From Acidimicrobiaceae bacterium (GTDB lineage: Bacteria > Actinomycetota > Acidimicrobiia > Acidimicrobiales > Bog-793), in NCBI GenBank assembly GCA_003140595.1, contig PLKG01000128.1, forward strand, positions 1-55,140: a stretch of DNA of 55,140 nt. Reading direction: 5' to 3'. The notes under the pieces are model-generated. The model was not told the origin of the DNA. It searched no databases and worked only from the letters and a program-made list of their open reading frames with translations. A program made the translations under genes and the position numbers. Shown piece by piece: positions 17,832 through 28,195 of the stretch (position 1 is its first letter; each line of letters opens with the position of its first letter).

Positions 17832-19133
17832 CTAATCCGACAGGGGTGAGACCAGTCGCGCGTTCTCGTCGAAACCGAGGAGCAGCGGCTCGTCTTCGAT
17901 GACCACGTCCGGCCTGTCCCGAAGCAGCGGCAGGCAGCCTTCGGATACGACGAGGCGCTCGACCGCGAGCGTGTTCCTTATGTGCACCAGGCGGAGATCC
18001 TCCGCCGTAAACGGCCGCAGGGTGTCGAGCATCGCTCCGATCGCGTCGCGGTCGGTCGGCACGGTCAACGGCAAGCGCACGTCCTCGGGAAAACATGCGG
18101 TGATGGCGTTCACGGCGGTCACCTCGATGTCGACTTTCTCGATCAGCCGCGGCGTTGTGACGTCGATGAAACCGAGCCCGCAGGCGTTGCCCTCGGAGGC
18201 CAAAGTCAGGTCGCGCACGAAGATCCGCGTGATGCGGGGCCGGTCCCGTTTCACCTGCCAAGGTCCGAGGGCGCGTCCGATGACATTCGGGTCGAGTCCC
18301 GCTCCACTGATCTCCTTGCCCATCTCGTCGATGATGAGAAGGTCGATGTCGTCGAGGGGAAGACCTGGGAGAAGTCCGCGCGCGACTTCCTGGAGGGCCA
18401 ACTCGCCGGACTCGATCTCCGGGCCCGGCACGAGCCGCACCTCGCAGGCCCGGTGCTGCTGGTTCTCCACGATGGCCACCCCGAACAGGACAGGCACAAG
18501 ACGCAGAAGGGCGACCGCTGCCTCGCGCACGATCTCGCCGAGGTCGCGGGCCACCCCCGCGCGGTGCAGCCGGTCGGCACCCTCCCGATTGCCCAAGCCG
18601 ATGCACAGCATCTTCATGAGACCGCTGCCCATCGGCCCAGGGAAGTCGGTATGGGGCTTGACACGGTTGACTAGCACGATGCCGGAGGCGGCGGCGGCAA
18701 ACCGGTCGAGACACAGCGGGATGTCGGCCACGGCGCCCATAGGCACCACCTCCATGGTCGCCCGAATCGGTGCACCGACCGCGTCCGATGTGATGCCAAG
18801 ACCCGCCAGAACCTCGGTCTGACCGGCCGCGGTCGCTCCCCCGTGTGAGCCCATGGCCGGCACTATGAACGGCTCGCAACCGGCGGAGCGCAGTTCGCCA
18901 ACGACGGCCCGCACCGTTGGCACCAGGCCGTCAACGCCGCGGCTGCCTACGGCTACCGCGACTTTCGCGCCCACAGGTGGGCTGATGCGAGGAGCGAGCC
19001 GCTGCCATTGGCTGACCACTTGCGCAGTCACGTCGACGGGCGGCGGCACGGCGAAGACCTGGCGTGCGACGCGTACCCGCGGCAGGGCCAGCTCGCCGCG
19101 GTGCAGCGAGTGCACGACCGGCGAAATGGTCAC
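17832..19133 (-). CDS. LarA-like (lactate racemase N-terminal domain, DUF2088) protein
   Basis: This 433-residue protein matches the lactate-racemase-like family. It has AMGSHGGAT near residues 93-101, VNRVKPHTDF, GSGLMKMLCIGLG and LLIIDEMGKEISG. True LarA uses a nickel-pincer nucleotide to racemise 2-hydroxy acids; homologues act on other hydroxy acids and many are uncharacterised. The start is a GTG at 19133, overlapping the DUF126 stop (GTGA). It is the last gene of the permease-hutU-AcnX operon, so it probably acts on a hydroxy acid in the same pathway. No larB/C/E cofactor genes are in the window. Confidence 0.75.
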   Translation of the reverse strand: MTISPVVHSLHRGELALPRVRVARQVFAVPPPVDVTAQVVSQWQRLAPRISPPVGAKVAVAVGSRGVDGLVPTVRAVVGELRSAGCEPFIVPAMGSHGGATAAGQTEVLAGLGITSDAVGAPIRATMEVVPMGAVADIPLCLDRFAAAASGIVLVNRVKPHTDFPGPMGSGLMKMLCIGLGNREGADRLHRAGVARDLGEIVREAAVALLRLVPVLFGVAIVENQQHRACEVRLVPGPEIESGELALQEVARGLLPGLPLDDIDLLIIDEMGKEISGAGLDPNVIGRALGPWQVKRDRPRITRIFVRDLTLASEGNACGLGFIDVTTPRLIEKVDIEVTAVNAITACFPEDVRLPLTVPTDRDAIGAMLDTLRPFTAEDLRLVHIRNTLAVERLVVSEGCLPLLRDRPDVVIEDEPLLLGFDENARLVSPLSD

Positions 19134-19543
19134 CGGATCGTGACGACTTCCTGGTCGGAGTCCACCTCCAAAGTGTCGCCGTCGCGGATCTGTGCGAAGT
19201 CCTCGGGGTCGCATCGCACGAGCGGCACACCGACGACCACGGCACTGGCCACAAGGACCGTGTCGAACTCCGCGACCACAACCGCAGCCGGAGCTGTACC
19301 GGCCTTTGCCAGCTGGTAGAGACCGTCGGCCTGGACCACCGAGCTGCCCTTGCCGCCCGGGCAGACGAGGACCACGCCGGCGATGGACCGACCCTCGATG
19401 GCGTGGCCGGCCTCGATGACAGTTCCGGTGGGTGGGTCCACGAGGTAGAAGCACATGGCGTCTCGCGACACAACCGCCGGCCCGGACGCCTTTCCAGGTG
19501 CCGCGCCGCGGCAAAAGATCACGGAGGCTTCCCTGGCGCTCAT
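19130..19543 (-). CDS. AcnX small subunit (DUF126, swivel domain)
   Basis: The 137-residue protein has the aconitase-X swivel-domain features: an early RGAAPGKASGPAV strand-loop, VLVCPGGKGSS with the catalytic-type Ser, and PLVRCDPEDF. It is the small partner of the AcnX catalytic subunit encoded just upstream, with which it overlaps by ATGA. Characterised AcnX enzymes are cis-3-hydroxy-L-proline dehydratase (bacteria) and mevalonate-5-phosphate dehydratase (archaea). It is needed for the hydro-lyase active site. Confidence 0.85.
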   Translation of the reverse strand: MSAREASVIFCRGAAPGKASGPAVVSRDAMCFYLVDPPTGTVIEAGHAIEGRSIAGVVLVCPGGKGSSVVQADGLYQLAKAGTAPAAVVVAEFDTVLVASAVVVGVPLVRCDPEDFAQIRDGDTLEVDSDQEVVTIR

Positions 19544-20754
19544 GACGTCGCTCCCCTGATCGCGGCCTCCACGCAGTCACCCACGCTGCGCAAGACGAAC
19601 TCCATGTCACGCCGCTGGGTGTAGTAAGCGCCCTTCAGCGAGTCGGTTACGCCCTTCTTCCCGGCCAGGTGCTTCCAGACCACCTGGTCGATGCAGGTGT
19701 CCGGGACAAGATTGCCCCCGGCTTTCTCGATCACCTCGGCGACGCCCATGCGCCCTGCGAGCTCCTTCGCGTAGAAGGAAGTCATGACCCAGAACTCGGA
19801 CTTGAACTTCCGGCTCCCGATTCGGTCGGCGATCGCGCGGAGCTGGTCGAGCGACAGGTGCGGGCAGCCGAGCAGCGCGAAGTCGATGGGACCACCTTCC
19901 GCCGAGAGCATCTGCTGCTCCTCGGCGAGATCGCTCGCCGTGATGACAATCGTCTCATCGGGCGGATCGCCGTGGAATGCGGCCTCGAGCGTCGGCGCCT
20001 CGGGCGTGACACCGACAATGTGGTACATCGGAACGTTGCCGCCCGTGTTCAGTTCCGCTCCCAGGTTCATGAGCGCCTCCGGGCTCACATTTGCTGGTAT
20101 CCCGGTGAACACCGGGACGAAGGCCGTCTGCAAGCCTGCCTTTCGGGGCACCGCGTAGCCGAGCAGGTGGTAGTCGAACTCGTCGGTGAGCGTCGGTTCG
20201 ACGTGAACGTGCACCTGGCCCATTCGGTTCTCTTCTAGCAGGAGACCGTAGACCGGCACCCGGCCGGTCACTGCGGCGCACAGGGCTGACTGGGCCGACT
20301 CGCGGTTGGTGCGTGCCCCGTAGACCGAGTTCATGTAGGGGGTGGCGCTCGACTCGGAGTAGGCCGTTACCTCTCCGAAGCGAGGGACGTTGCCCTGCAG
20401 GTAGGGCGTGCAGTCGTAGGTCAGCTGCGCGCCGAGAGCCCGGTAGGCGACCTCGGTTCGCTCCATGGTCTCCATGTCGGCCGAGCTCAGACCGGGCAGT
20501 TGCCGGAAGAACTCGAGGCAGAAGCCCGGATTGACGGTCGGTGACACCCGGCACACCGCACCGCCGGCCACCAGCCGCTCCGCGAACCATAGGTCGGCGT
20601 CCTGGTTGCTCAAGGCAACGTGGGCCCTCGAGATGTCGCACATCTGCTCGGCGTCGAACGCCCGCCCGATCGCCACAAGGACCTGCATCGCCAAGGCGAC
20701 GCCTTCGCCGTCGATACCGTCGAGCATCTCCTGGTCCCGATCTGTGAGCTTCAT
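19540..20754 (-). CDS. AcnX large subunit (DUF521 hydro-lyase)
   Basis: The 404-residue catalytic subunit carries the hallmarks of the AcnX family: YSESSATPY and [11 protein letters not shown] (residues ~132-152), and three conserved cysteines, Cys115 (TYDCTPY), Cys297 (LLGCPHL) and Cys354 (PDTCIDQ), that can hold the Fe-S cluster. AcnX enzymes remove water from a hydroxy acid. The gene overlaps hutU upstream and the small-subunit gene downstream by four bases each, so it is tightly co-expressed with urocanase. The usual substrate (cis-3-hydroxyproline) has no obvious place here; a dehydration leading to urocanate is an attractive alternative. Confidence 0.87.
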   Translation of the reverse strand: MKLTDRDQEMLDGIDGEGVALAMQVLVAIGRAFDAEQMCDISRAHVALSNQDADLWFAERLVAGGAVCRVSPTVNPGFCLEFFRQLPGLSSADMETMERTEVAYRALGAQLTYDCTPYLQGNVPRFGEVTAYSESSATPYMNSVYGARTNRESAQSALCAAVTGRVPVYGLLLEENRMGQVHVHVEPTLTDEFDYHLLGYAVPRKAGLQTAFVPVFTGIPANVSPEALMNLGAELNTGGNVPMYHIVGVTPEAPTLEAAFHGDPPDETIVITASDLAEEQQMLSAEGGPIDFALLGCPHLSLDQLRAIADRIGSRKFKSEFWVMTSFYAKELAGRMGVAEVIEKAGGNLVPDTCIDQVVWKHLAGKKGVTDSLKGAYYTQRRDMEFVLRSVGDCVEAAIRGATS

Positions 20755-22430
20755 GTCGCCGCCTCCGTACCGCCGTGCTCGTGCATCGGCACCTGCAGCC
20801 CGTGGGCCGCGGCCACCTGCACGGCCTCGGGATAGCCGGCATCGACGTGCCGGATCACCCCGGAGCCCGGGTCGTTGGTCAGTACCCGCTCGAGCTTCTC
20901 GGCAGCGAGCGCCGTGCCGTCAGCGACGGTCACCTGACCGGCATGGATGGAACGGCCGATCCCGACGCCCCCACCATGGTGGATCGATACCCACGAGGCG
21001 CCGGAGGCCGTATTGAGCAGCGCGTTCAAAAGCGGCCAGTCCGCGATCGCGTCGGAGCCGTCGCGCATGGCCTCGGTCTCCCGATAGGGCGAGGCGACCG
21101 AACCGCAGTCGAGGTGGTCGCGCCCTATGACGATCGGAGCTTGCAAAGTGCCGTTGGCGACCATGTCGTTGAAGCGCAGTCCCAGCCGATCACGCTCCCC
21201 GTACCCGAGCCAGCAGATCCGCGCGGGCAGCCCTTGGAATTGCACGCGTTCACCGGCCATCCTGATCCACCGGCCGAGCGACTCGTTGTCCGGGAACTCC
21301 TCCAGCACAGCCTGGTCGGTCGCTGCGATGTCCCGCGGGTCACCCGACAGCGCAGCCCATCGGAACGGGCCTCTGCCTTCGCAGAACATCGGCCGGATAT
21401 ACGCAGGCACGAAGCCGGGAAAGTCGAAGGCACGTTCGCAGCCACCGCTCTTGGCCTCGGCACGGATCGAGTTGCCGTAGTCGAACACCTCGGCACCCCC
21501 GTCGAGGAACCCGACCATCGCCTCCACGTGGCGGGCCATCGAGTCCCGGGCCATCTTGGTGAGCTTTTCGGGGTCCTTGACCCGCAGGTCCACCATCTCG
21601 TCCACACTCACACCCCGCGGCACATACATCAGCGGGTCGTGCGCAGAGGTCTGGTCGGTAACGACGTCGATCTCGGCCCCGATCGCGAGCAGGTGAGGCA
21701 CGACGTCGGCCGCGTTGCCCAGGACGCCAATGGAAAGCGGCTGGCGGCTGCGTTTGGCCTCCATGGCCCGCCTGAGCGCGTCATCGACCCCGTCGGCTCG
21801 GACGTCGAGGTAGCCGGTGTCGAGCCGGCGCTGGATCCGCGACGAATCGACCTCTACGCACAGCGCCACGCCACCGTTCATCGTGACCGCCATCGGCTGG
21901 GCACCGCCCATCCCGCCCAGCCCTGCCGTGAGGGTTATCGTGCCGGCGAGGCTGCCACCGTGGCGCTTCGCCGCGATTGCGGCGAAGGTTTCGTAGGTTC
22001 CCTGCAAGATGCCCTGGGTTCCGATGTAGATCCATGACCCCGCGGTCATCTGGCCAAACATCGTGAGCCCGAGCGCGTCCAGTCGTCGGAACTCCTCCCA
22101 GGTGGCCCATTGCGGCACCAGGTTGGCGTTCGCGATCAGGACCCGCGGCGCCCACTCGTGGGTCCGGAAGACGCCCACGGGCTTACCTGACTGGACGAGA
22201 AGCGTCTCCTCGGGCCCGAGCTCTCGCAAGCTCGCGACGATCGCGTCATAGGCAGGCCAATTGCGGGCCGCCTTGCCTCCACCTCCGTAGACGATCAGCT
22301 GCTCAGGGTGCTCTGCGATGTCGGGGTCGAGGTTGTTCATCAGCATGCGCATCGCCGCTTCCTGCGGCCAGCCTTTGCATGAGAGGGCACTGCCGTGCGG
22401 TGCGCGCACCGTGCGTGGTCCGCTGGTCAT
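20751..22430 (-). CDS. hutU: Urocanate hydratase
   Basis: HutU adds water to urocanate with tightly bound NAD+ to give imidazolonepropionate. The 559-residue protein has the canonical sequence throughout: [11 protein letters not shown] near residue 48, [21 protein letters not shown] (258-266), [15 protein letters not shown] with the conserved Cys406, and HHGGGVG (484-490). It starts 4 bases after the permease stop and overlaps AcnX. No histidase or imidazolonepropionase gene is in the window, so those steps must be elsewhere or be replaced. Confidence 0.95.
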   Translation of the reverse strand: MTSGPRTVRAPHGSALSCKGWPQEAAMRMLMNNLDPDIAEHPEQLIVYGGGGKAARNWPAYDAIVASLRELGPEETLLVQSGKPVGVFRTHEWAPRVLIANANLVPQWATWEEFRRLDALGLTMFGQMTAGSWIYIGTQGILQGTYETFAAIAAKRHGGSLAGTITLTAGLGGMGGAQPMAVTMNGGVALCVEVDSSRIQRRLDTGYLDVRADGVDDALRRAMEAKRSRQPLSIGVLGNAADVVPHLLAIGAEIDVVTDQTSAHDPLMYVPRGVSVDEMVDLRVKDPEKLTKMARDSMARHVEAMVGFLDGGAEVFDYGNSIRAEAKSGGCERAFDFPGFVPAYIRPMFCEGRGPFRWAALSGDPRDIAATDQAVLEEFPDNESLGRWIRMAGERVQFQGLPARICWLGYGERDRLGLRFNDMVANGTLQAPIVIGRDHLDCGSVASPYRETEAMRDGSDAIADWPLLNALLNTASGASWVSIHHGGGVGIGRSIHAGQVTVADGTALAAEKLERVLTNDPGSGVIRHVDAGYPEAVQVAAAHGLQVPMHEHGGTEAAT

Positions 22431-22434
22431 CGCC

Positions 22435-23862
22435 TCACCGCCCTGCCGACTCGACCGGGCTGTCAGCGGCCCTGGAACCAGCCGGAGGCAGTACGTCCAC
22501 GCCGATGTGCAACACGTAGTAGAGGACGGTCGCCACGATCAGGCCCAGGATCCAGGAGATGTCCCCACCCCCTAGGTGCGAAACCATCGGGCCGGTGTAG
22601 AAGGTGGTGCTCATGAACGGGATCTCCACTCCGATCGCGACCAGGTAGGCGATCATCGTGCGCCAGTCCACCCGTCCGTAGATCCCGTCCGGTCTGAAGA
22701 TCGAGTCGATGTCGTACCTCTCCTTGCGCACGAAGTAGAAGTCGGTCAGGTTGATCGCCGTCCACGGGATCAGGAAGTACGCCAGGAAGAGAATGAAGTT
22801 CTCGAAGTTGTCGAGGAAGTTCGAGGTCGCGGCAATCGCCAGCACGGTCCCGACGACCGCGGCGACGAGCACGAAGATCGTTCGGGCGCCACGGTTCACC
22901 TGCATCCTGCGTAGGGCCGTGACGGTGGTAGTGGAGGACATGAACATCCCGTAGAGGTTCAAGACGTTGGCCGCGACGATGCCCCCGATGATGATCAGGG
23001 CTATCAACCAGCCCGTGTGGTTGTTGCCCAGGCCCGTGAAGAAGGTCACGCTCCCTCCGTTGAACAACTTGGGCGCTACGGCGAGCCCGACTGCGCCAAA
23101 GCCCATCAGCCAGTACGAGCCGATAACCGAGCCCACTGCGGTCCACCAGAAGGTGGCCGACATCTTCGTGTCCTCGGGCAGGTAACGGCTGTAGTCCGCC
23201 ACGTAAGGCGCATATGTGATCTGCCATGTGGCAGCCAAGGTGATGCCCAGAAGGAACGAACCGTAAGGAACGCTTCCCGAGACCCACACCGAGCTGATGT
23301 GGTGCAAGGTGAGTAGCCGGATGGTGAGGTAAACGAAGCCGAGCCCGCTGATGAGGCTGATCCACCTCTCGTACTGGTGAATCATGCGGTAGCCATAGAT
23401 CGCGAGCACCGTGCACAGCAGGGAAACGATGACCGTTGCAAGCTTCTCATTGATGCCCCACCACGCGGCGAGGGCCGCGCCACCGAGAATCGCGCTGGCT
23501 GCGAAGTAACCGACGTACATCAAAAGGACGAGCACGAGCGGCACTATCGCTCCGTAAAAACCGAACTGGGCTCGGCTCTGAATCATCTGGGGAATGCCCA
23601 GCTTCGGCCCCTGCGCCGAGTGGGCAGCCATGAACGTCACGCCGAACAGGTTGCCTATGAGCAGGGCGAGCAATGCCCAGGGCAGCGACAACCCGATCAG
23701 GACTGCGATGGCGCCAGTAGCTGCCGCAGTGACCTGCATGTTGGCCCCGAACCAGATGAAGAAGAGCCGCCGCGGCGAGCCGTGACGCTCCGAGGCCGGG
23801 ATGTAGTCAATCGAGCGCCGCTCGATCTGCAAGCTGCTGGTGTAGGACTCCTCAGTGCTCAT
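22435..23862 (-). CDS. NCS1-family permease (nucleobase/hydantoin/allantoin type)
   Basis: The 475-residue protein has about 12 hydrophobic segments and an N-terminal [10 protein letters not shown] leading into [10 protein letters not shown], the hallmark start of nucleobase:cation symporter-1 proteins (cytosine, allantoin, hydantoin, thiamine). The start is ATG 23862 with AGGAGG seven bases upstream. It is the first gene of the hutU operon, so the natural reading is import of urocanate or a related imidazole, rather than a pyrimidine. Confidence 0.87.
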   Translation of the reverse strand: MSTEESYTSSLQIERRSIDYIPASERHGSPRRLFFIWFGANMQVTAAATGAIAVLIGLSLPWALLALLIGNLFGVTFMAAHSAQGPKLGIPQMIQSRAQFGFYGAIVPLVLVLLMYVGYFAASAILGGAALAAWWGINEKLATVIVSLLCTVLAIYGYRMIHQYERWISLISGLGFVYLTIRLLTLHHISSVWVSGSVPYGSFLLGITLAATWQITYAPYVADYSRYLPEDTKMSATFWWTAVGSVIGSYWLMGFGAVGLAVAPKLFNGGSVTFFTGLGNNHTGWLIALIIIGGIVAANVLNLYGMFMSSTTTVTALRRMQVNRGARTIFVLVAAVVGTVLAIAATSNFLDNFENFILFLAYFLIPWTAINLTDFYFVRKERYDIDSIFRPDGIYGRVDWRTMIAYLVAIGVEIPFMSTTFYTGPMVSHLGGGDISWILGLIVATVLYYVLHIGVDVLPPAGSRAADSPVESAGR

Positions 23863-24205
23863 TACATCGCCTCCTGTCGTCGACGCTTGACGCGGACAGG
23901 CAAGAGGGAGATAAGTAGGTATTCGCCCGCGTGCCCACACCCGGCAAAGGGTCAAAGGTCCTCTGTATCCCGGTACCTCACCCCTACTGGGGGCCAGGAA
24001 CCTTCGCCGCTATATGAGTGATTCCAAAGGATTCACGCGTGCTGGATTTGTTGTATCAGATCGCGGCAGCGAGCACAAGCAACGGCGCGGACGACTATGA
24101 ATTGATGGCAGAGACCCCCTTGTGGTCCCGAGCGCGCAGCCCTCACATGCCGAAGGTGTTTCCCCAGTCCAGGCATCCTGTGGCGGTCGCCCGCCCGATC
24201 TCGAA
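23863..24205. other. Intergenic region carrying the permease-hutU promoter
   Basis: These 343 bases separate the end of the FTCD gene from the permease start on the same strand. I see no gene and no strong terminator. The promoter of the permease-hutU-AcnX operon must lie here or be supplied by read-through; I could not pick out a convincing HutC-type palindrome. Confidence 0.5.
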
Positions 24206-25654
24206 TTAGCCGAGCTCGCCGAGCGCGGTCTCGAGGTCGCTGACGGCGCTCCCACGCTGCCGAAGGTCGTCCAGGTTGATGGCAACGTTGGCAAGAGCGC
24301 CCTGCAACGCCGCATTCAACAGGGCGCGCGCGGTGGTCCAGTCGCTCGTCATCATGGGCCGCACCTGGTCGCCAAGCTCGCGGAGCTCCCCAGCGCAGCG
24401 CCACGCGAGCCGCGCTGTCTCGAGTGGTACTTCGGCCGCGAGCCGGATGGCCGCTGTCCAGGCCTGCTCTGCCCCCGTTCCCGGTTCGGCCTTGGCGGCC
24501 CGGCGCGCCGTGACCGTTTCGGCGTACGCGTTGGCGTCCTCTTCGACCAGCTCGAGAAAACGGCCGCGAGCTGCAGCCAGCCGTCCCCTCACCGGATCCA
24601 ACGTCGCGTCGTCCTTGCCGGCAGAGTAAGCCGTGACCATCTCGCCGAGGGCCGCGCCCATGGCTCCGGAGGCGGCCGCAGCGCTGCCACCTCCCGGGGT
24701 TGGTGTGCGCGCGGCGAGCCGGGCGGTGAACTCGGCCAATGTTTCCGCGCGAGGCTGTGCTCCCCGAACCTTGCGCTCGAGAACTGTGCCTCGGTCGAAG
24801 CTGTTGAGCTGCAGGTAGTACTCGGCGGCGTCGAACAGGGCGTCCTCGGGCACGAGGCCCACGATTTCGGTCTCCTCCACGTCCACACCGAAACGGGCGG
24901 CCTCCCGCCGCACAGCCTCGAGCGCGCGGTGGATCGGGGTGCGTCGGTAGTCGGTCAGGTTCATGGAGACCTGCGCTCGCTGTCGCTCGTGGATCTCGAA
25001 GCCCAGCGCCTTGACCTCTGCCAAGCCGCCGTCGCGTCCACGCACGGCGCGCGCTACCCGCTTGGCCACCGCGACGTCGGCAGTGGTCAGGTAGGCGTTG
25101 TATGCGATGAGGACCGGACGCGCTCCAATGGCCACCGCGCCAGCTGTCGGGTGCACCCGCGCCTCGCCTAGGTCGGGGCGCCGCGCGGGGTCGGTCCCGA
25201 TGGCGTCCCGGATGCCTTCGAACTGTCCAGAGCGCACCTTCGCCAAATCCTGCCGATCCGGTAGGCGAGCTGCCTGGCCGTACAGATAGACCGGGATGTG
25301 CAGCTCCTCCCACACCCGTGCGCCGAGTTGGACGGCGAGCTCGACCGCCTGCGCCGTGGTGGCGTCGCCCAGGGGTACGAAGGGAACCACGTCGGTGGCG
25401 CCCATCCGCGGATGCTCGCCCTGATGAGCGTTGAGGTCGATGAGCACCGTCGCCACCCTCATCATCGCCAGTACGCCCTCCACGAGCGCCGGCCCCTCAC
25501 CGACAATGGTGACCACACAGCGGTTGTGGTCGGCGTTCTGCTCGACATCGAGCAGCGCCACGCCCGGCCTGTCCTGAATCTCGGCCACGATACGGGCGAT
25601 CTTCGTCTGGTCCCGGCCCTCTGAGAAGTTGGGGACGCATTCAAACCAGCTCAC
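24206..25654 (-). CDS. ftcD: Glutamate formimidoyltransferase-cyclodeaminase
   Basis: The 482-residue bifunctional protein has a formimidoyltransferase half (residues 1-~300; CVPNFSEG at the start, HQGEHPRMGATDVVPFVP at ~78-94, MNLTDYRRTP) and a cyclodeaminase half (~305-482; RTPTPGGGSAAA, MVTAYSAGK). It moves the formimino group of formiminoglutamate to tetrahydrofolate and then releases ammonia to give methenyl-THF. The start is a GTG at 25654 with GGAGG six bases upstream; longer starts lack homology. It follows formate-THF ligase and a second cyclodeaminase-like gene on the same strand. This is the terminal step of histidine/urocanate breakdown. Confidence 0.92.
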   Translation of the reverse strand: MSWFECVPNFSEGRDQTKIARIVAEIQDRPGVALLDVEQNADHNRCVVTIVGEGPALVEGVLAMMRVATVLIDLNAHQGEHPRMGATDVVPFVPLGDATTAQAVELAVQLGARVWEELHIPVYLYGQAARLPDRQDLAKVRSGQFEGIRDAIGTDPARRPDLGEARVHPTAGAVAIGARPVLIAYNAYLTTADVAVAKRVARAVRGRDGGLAEVKALGFEIHERQRAQVSMNLTDYRRTPIHRALEAVRREAARFGVDVEETEIVGLVPEDALFDAAEYYLQLNSFDRGTVLERKVRGAQPRAETLAEFTARLAARTPTPGGGSAAAASGAMGAALGEMVTAYSAGKDDATLDPVRGRLAAARGRFLELVEEDANAYAETVTARRAAKAEPGTGAEQAWTAAIRLAAEVPLETARLAWRCAGELRELGDQVRPMMTSDWTTARALLNAALQGALANVAINLDDLRQRGSAVSDLETALGELG

Positions 25655-25844
25655 GCGAAACCTCCAGAATATGGCGCTGCCCCGAGGTCCCATCTTGGCA
25701 CGGCGGGGGGAGACCTCACGGTGGCGAGAGCCCACGCAGGTTCGCGCCGCCGGCCGCGGTCCAAACGTGCGGACTCCGGCTCCAAGGACGCCTCGTCTGG
25801 TCTCGACGCGGCATCATCGGGCTCCGGGATCGTCGAGTACGGGC

Positions 25845-26498
25845 TCAGACGGCCCCGTTCAGATGACCTTCAGCGCCTGCGACCGTCTCAAACGACTCGA
25901 CGTGTCGCCCGGCCCGGCGGGCACTCTCCGCGATCTCCGCGATGAGCCGCTTCACGCGGCTAGCTCTCTCGTCCGGCAGCCCTTTGAGATTGACCAGTAC
26001 CAGGGTGGCGGCCGCCCTCGCACCGGCCTCCGCCAGCAACACCGCGGCCACCGCGTCGCCGAGCAAATTGGGATTCCCGCATTCGGCGATCCGGGCAGCC
26101 AGACTGGCAACTCCAGCGCCGGTCTCCGCGATTGCCAACGGAACCTCAGTTGCCTGCGAGAGCGCCTCGGTGATCCGACGACGGCGGCCATCCAGGTCCG
26201 GCCCGCGGAGTTCGCGAATCGCCGAGACAAGACGTCCGAAGGCTTCGGCGTCCGCCTGGCAGAGCGTGGCGGCACGATCGCGGAGCTGTTCGGCGGCAAC
26301 TACGAGGCCCGGCGCGTCGGGCATCTGTCTCGTGGAGAGACGCGCCGCCATCGCGCAGAGCCCCGCGGCCAACGCGACCGTCATGGCGGCGGCCGACCCG
26401 GCGGCAGGCGCCGGCTGGGCCGCGGAAACGAGCTCGAGGAAGCCCTCGAGCTCTAGCTCCAAGAACGCAGGCCCATCAGCTGAGCCCGACAATCTCAC
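25845..26498 (-). CDS. Cyclodeaminase/cyclohydrolase-family protein (second copy)
   Basis: The 217-residue all-helical protein belongs to the formiminotransferase-cyclodeaminase C-terminal family: FLELVSAAQPAPAAGSAAA near the start parallels the Thr-Pro-Gly-Gly-Gly-Ser stretch of the FTCD cyclodeaminase domain, but with PAPAAGS in its place. It overlaps the formate-THF ligase gene by 23 bases if it starts at GTG 26498; a start slightly downstream is possible. Stand-alone members act as methenyl-THF cyclohydrolase/cyclodeaminase. It may balance one-carbon flow from FTCD to formate, but the loss of the glycine-rich triplet leaves its activity open. Confidence 0.75.
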   Translation of the reverse strand: MRLSGSADGPAFLELELEGFLELVSAAQPAPAAGSAAAMTVALAAGLCAMAARLSTRQMPDAPGLVVAAEQLRDRAATLCQADAEAFGRLVSAIRELRGPDLDGRRRRITEALSQATEVPLAIAETGAGVASLAARIAECGNPNLLGDAVAAVLLAEAGARAAATLVLVNLKGLPDERASRVKRLIAEIAESARRAGRHVESFETVAGAEGHLNGAV

Positions 26499-28173
26499 CG
26501 TTCTCGTCGATGTCGATGATCTCGGCAGCCGGATGCGACGACAGTCCGGGCATCGTGCTCATGTCGCCACATATGAGGTACACGAAACCCGCTCCAACAG
26601 AGGCGCGCGCTTCTCGCACGGGCATGCGCCACCCCACAGGTGCACCCTTCAGCGCGGAGTCCGACGACAGCGACAGGTGCGTCTTGGCGATGATCACCGG
26701 CAGGTTCCCGTAACCGATCTTCTCGTAGGCGTCGATCTGGCGGTTCGCCGCCGGCAGGTAGTCGACCCCGGCGGCGCCATAGACCCTGGTGGCCACCGTC
26801 TCGATCTTGTCGCGCAGCGACGCCTCGTTCGGGTAAAGGAAATGGAAGTCGTTCGGCTCCTCAGCCGCCTCGACGACAGCTCGGGCGAGCTCGATGGCTC
26901 CCTTGCCACCTTCGGCGAAATTGGTGCACACCGCGGCACGAACTCCCATCGAGGCCGCGATCTCTCGGATTGCCTCGTGCTCGGACGGGAAATCGCCGGG
27001 AAAGGCGTTGATCGCGACGACGGGCGACACGCCAAAGATCTGGATGTTCTCGATCTGCTTGCGCAGGTTCGCTCCGCCAAGATGGACCTCGTCGGGGTTC
27101 TCCTCGAGCATGGCCGGAGGCAATGGCCGACCGGCCGCGACACGGTGCCTGCCGGAATGGACCTTCAGGGCGCGCACCGTGACGACGACCACGGCGGCGT
27201 CTGGCCTTAAGCCCGAGGTGCGGCACTTGATGTCGAAAAAGCGCTCGCCTCCCATGTCGGCACCGAAACCGGCCTCGGTGAGGAGGAAGTCGCCGGTGTG
27301 GATCCCGATGAGGTCACCGACTATCGACGAGTTGCCGTGAGCTATGTTGCCGAATGGTCCGGCGTGCACGATCACCGGGGTGTTCTCGATGGTCTGGAGC
27401 AGATTAGGCTTGATTGCCTCACGCATGATCACCGTCATGGCCCCGGCGCCCTTCAGATCCTCCGAGGTCACCGGCTCGCCGTCGTCGGTGTAACCCACGA
27501 CAATTCGTCCCAAGCGGGCCCGCATGTCGTGCAGCGACTTCGACAGCGCGAGGATGGCCATCACCTCCGACGCTGCGGTGATGTCGAAACCGGTCTGGCG
27601 GGGGACTCCGTCCTGCTTGGAACCCAGCCCGATGACAATATTGCGAAGCGCTCGATCGTTCACGTCGAGCACCCGTCTCCACGTGATGTTGTGCAGGTCG
27701 ATCTTGAGCTCGTTGCCCTTCTGCAGGTGGTTGTCGACCATCGCCGACAACATGTTGTGCGCGGCCGTCACCGCGTGCATGTCTCCGGTCAGGTGCAAGT
27801 TGAAGGACTCCATCGGGACCGCTTGGCTATAACCGCCTCCCGCCGCTCCACCCTTGATGCCGAAGGTGGGGCCCATCGAGGGCTGGCGAATTGAGATCGT
27901 CGCCCTCTTGCCAATGTGCTTCATGGCTTGGCCGAGGCCCACCACCGTGGTCGTCTTACCTTCGCCGAGCGGCGTGGGTGTGATCGCGGAGACGACCACG
28001 TACTTGGCCTTCGGGCGGTCCGCCAACTCGGCGATCGCGTCCAGCTTGATCTTCGCGACGTTCTCGCCGTAGTGCTCGAGCAAGCTCGGCTCGATGCCCA
28101 TGTCCTTGGCTATTTCGGCAATCGGCCTGAGGTGAGCCTGGCGCGCGATCTCGAGGTCGCTGGGCATGGCCAT
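26476..28173 (-). CDS. fhs: Formate-tetrahydrofolate ligase
   Basis: FTHFS joins formate to tetrahydrofolate using ATP, and can run backward to make ATP and formate. The 565-residue protein has the P-loop TPLGEGKTTT at residues 67-76, IRQPSMGPTFGIKGGAAGGGY in the folate region, and an intact C-terminus with GFVYLICGDMSTMPGL. The start is ATG 28173 with AAGGAG seven bases upstream. It heads the operon with the cyclodeaminase and FTCD, so reverse operation (formyl-THF to formate plus ATP) during urocanate or histidine catabolism is plausible. Confidence 0.95.
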   Translation of the reverse strand: MAMPSDLEIARQAHLRPIAEIAKDMGIEPSLLEHYGENVAKIKLDAIAELADRPKAKYVVVSAITPTPLGEGKTTTVVGLGQAMKHIGKRATISIRQPSMGPTFGIKGGAAGGGYSQAVPMESFNLHLTGDMHAVTAAHNMLSAMVDNHLQKGNELKIDLHNITWRRVLDVNDRALRNIVIGLGSKQDGVPRQTGFDITAASEVMAILALSKSLHDMRARLGRIVVGYTDDGEPVTSEDLKGAGAMTVIMREAIKPNLLQTIENTPVIVHAGPFGNIAHGNSSIVGDLIGIHTGDFLLTEAGFGADMGGERFFDIKCRTSGLRPDAAVVVVTVRALKVHSGRHRVAAGRPLPPAMLEENPDEVHLGGANLRKQIENIQIFGVSPVVAINAFPGDFPSEHEAIREIAASMGVRAAVCTNFAEGGKGAIELARAVVEAAEEPNDFHFLYPNEASLRDKIETVATRVYGAAGVDYLPAANRQIDAYEKIGYGNLPVIIAKTHLSLSSDSALKGAPVGWRMPVREARASVGAGFVYLICGDMSTMPGLSSHPAAEIIDIDENGEIVGLS

Positions 28174-28195
28174 GTCAGATCTCCTTCTTGGTAAG

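Noticed and set aside
20775-22037. Plus-strand open frame (420 codons) opposite hutU
   Set aside because: Shadow of a canonical HutU sequence; no ribosome site or recognisable domain.
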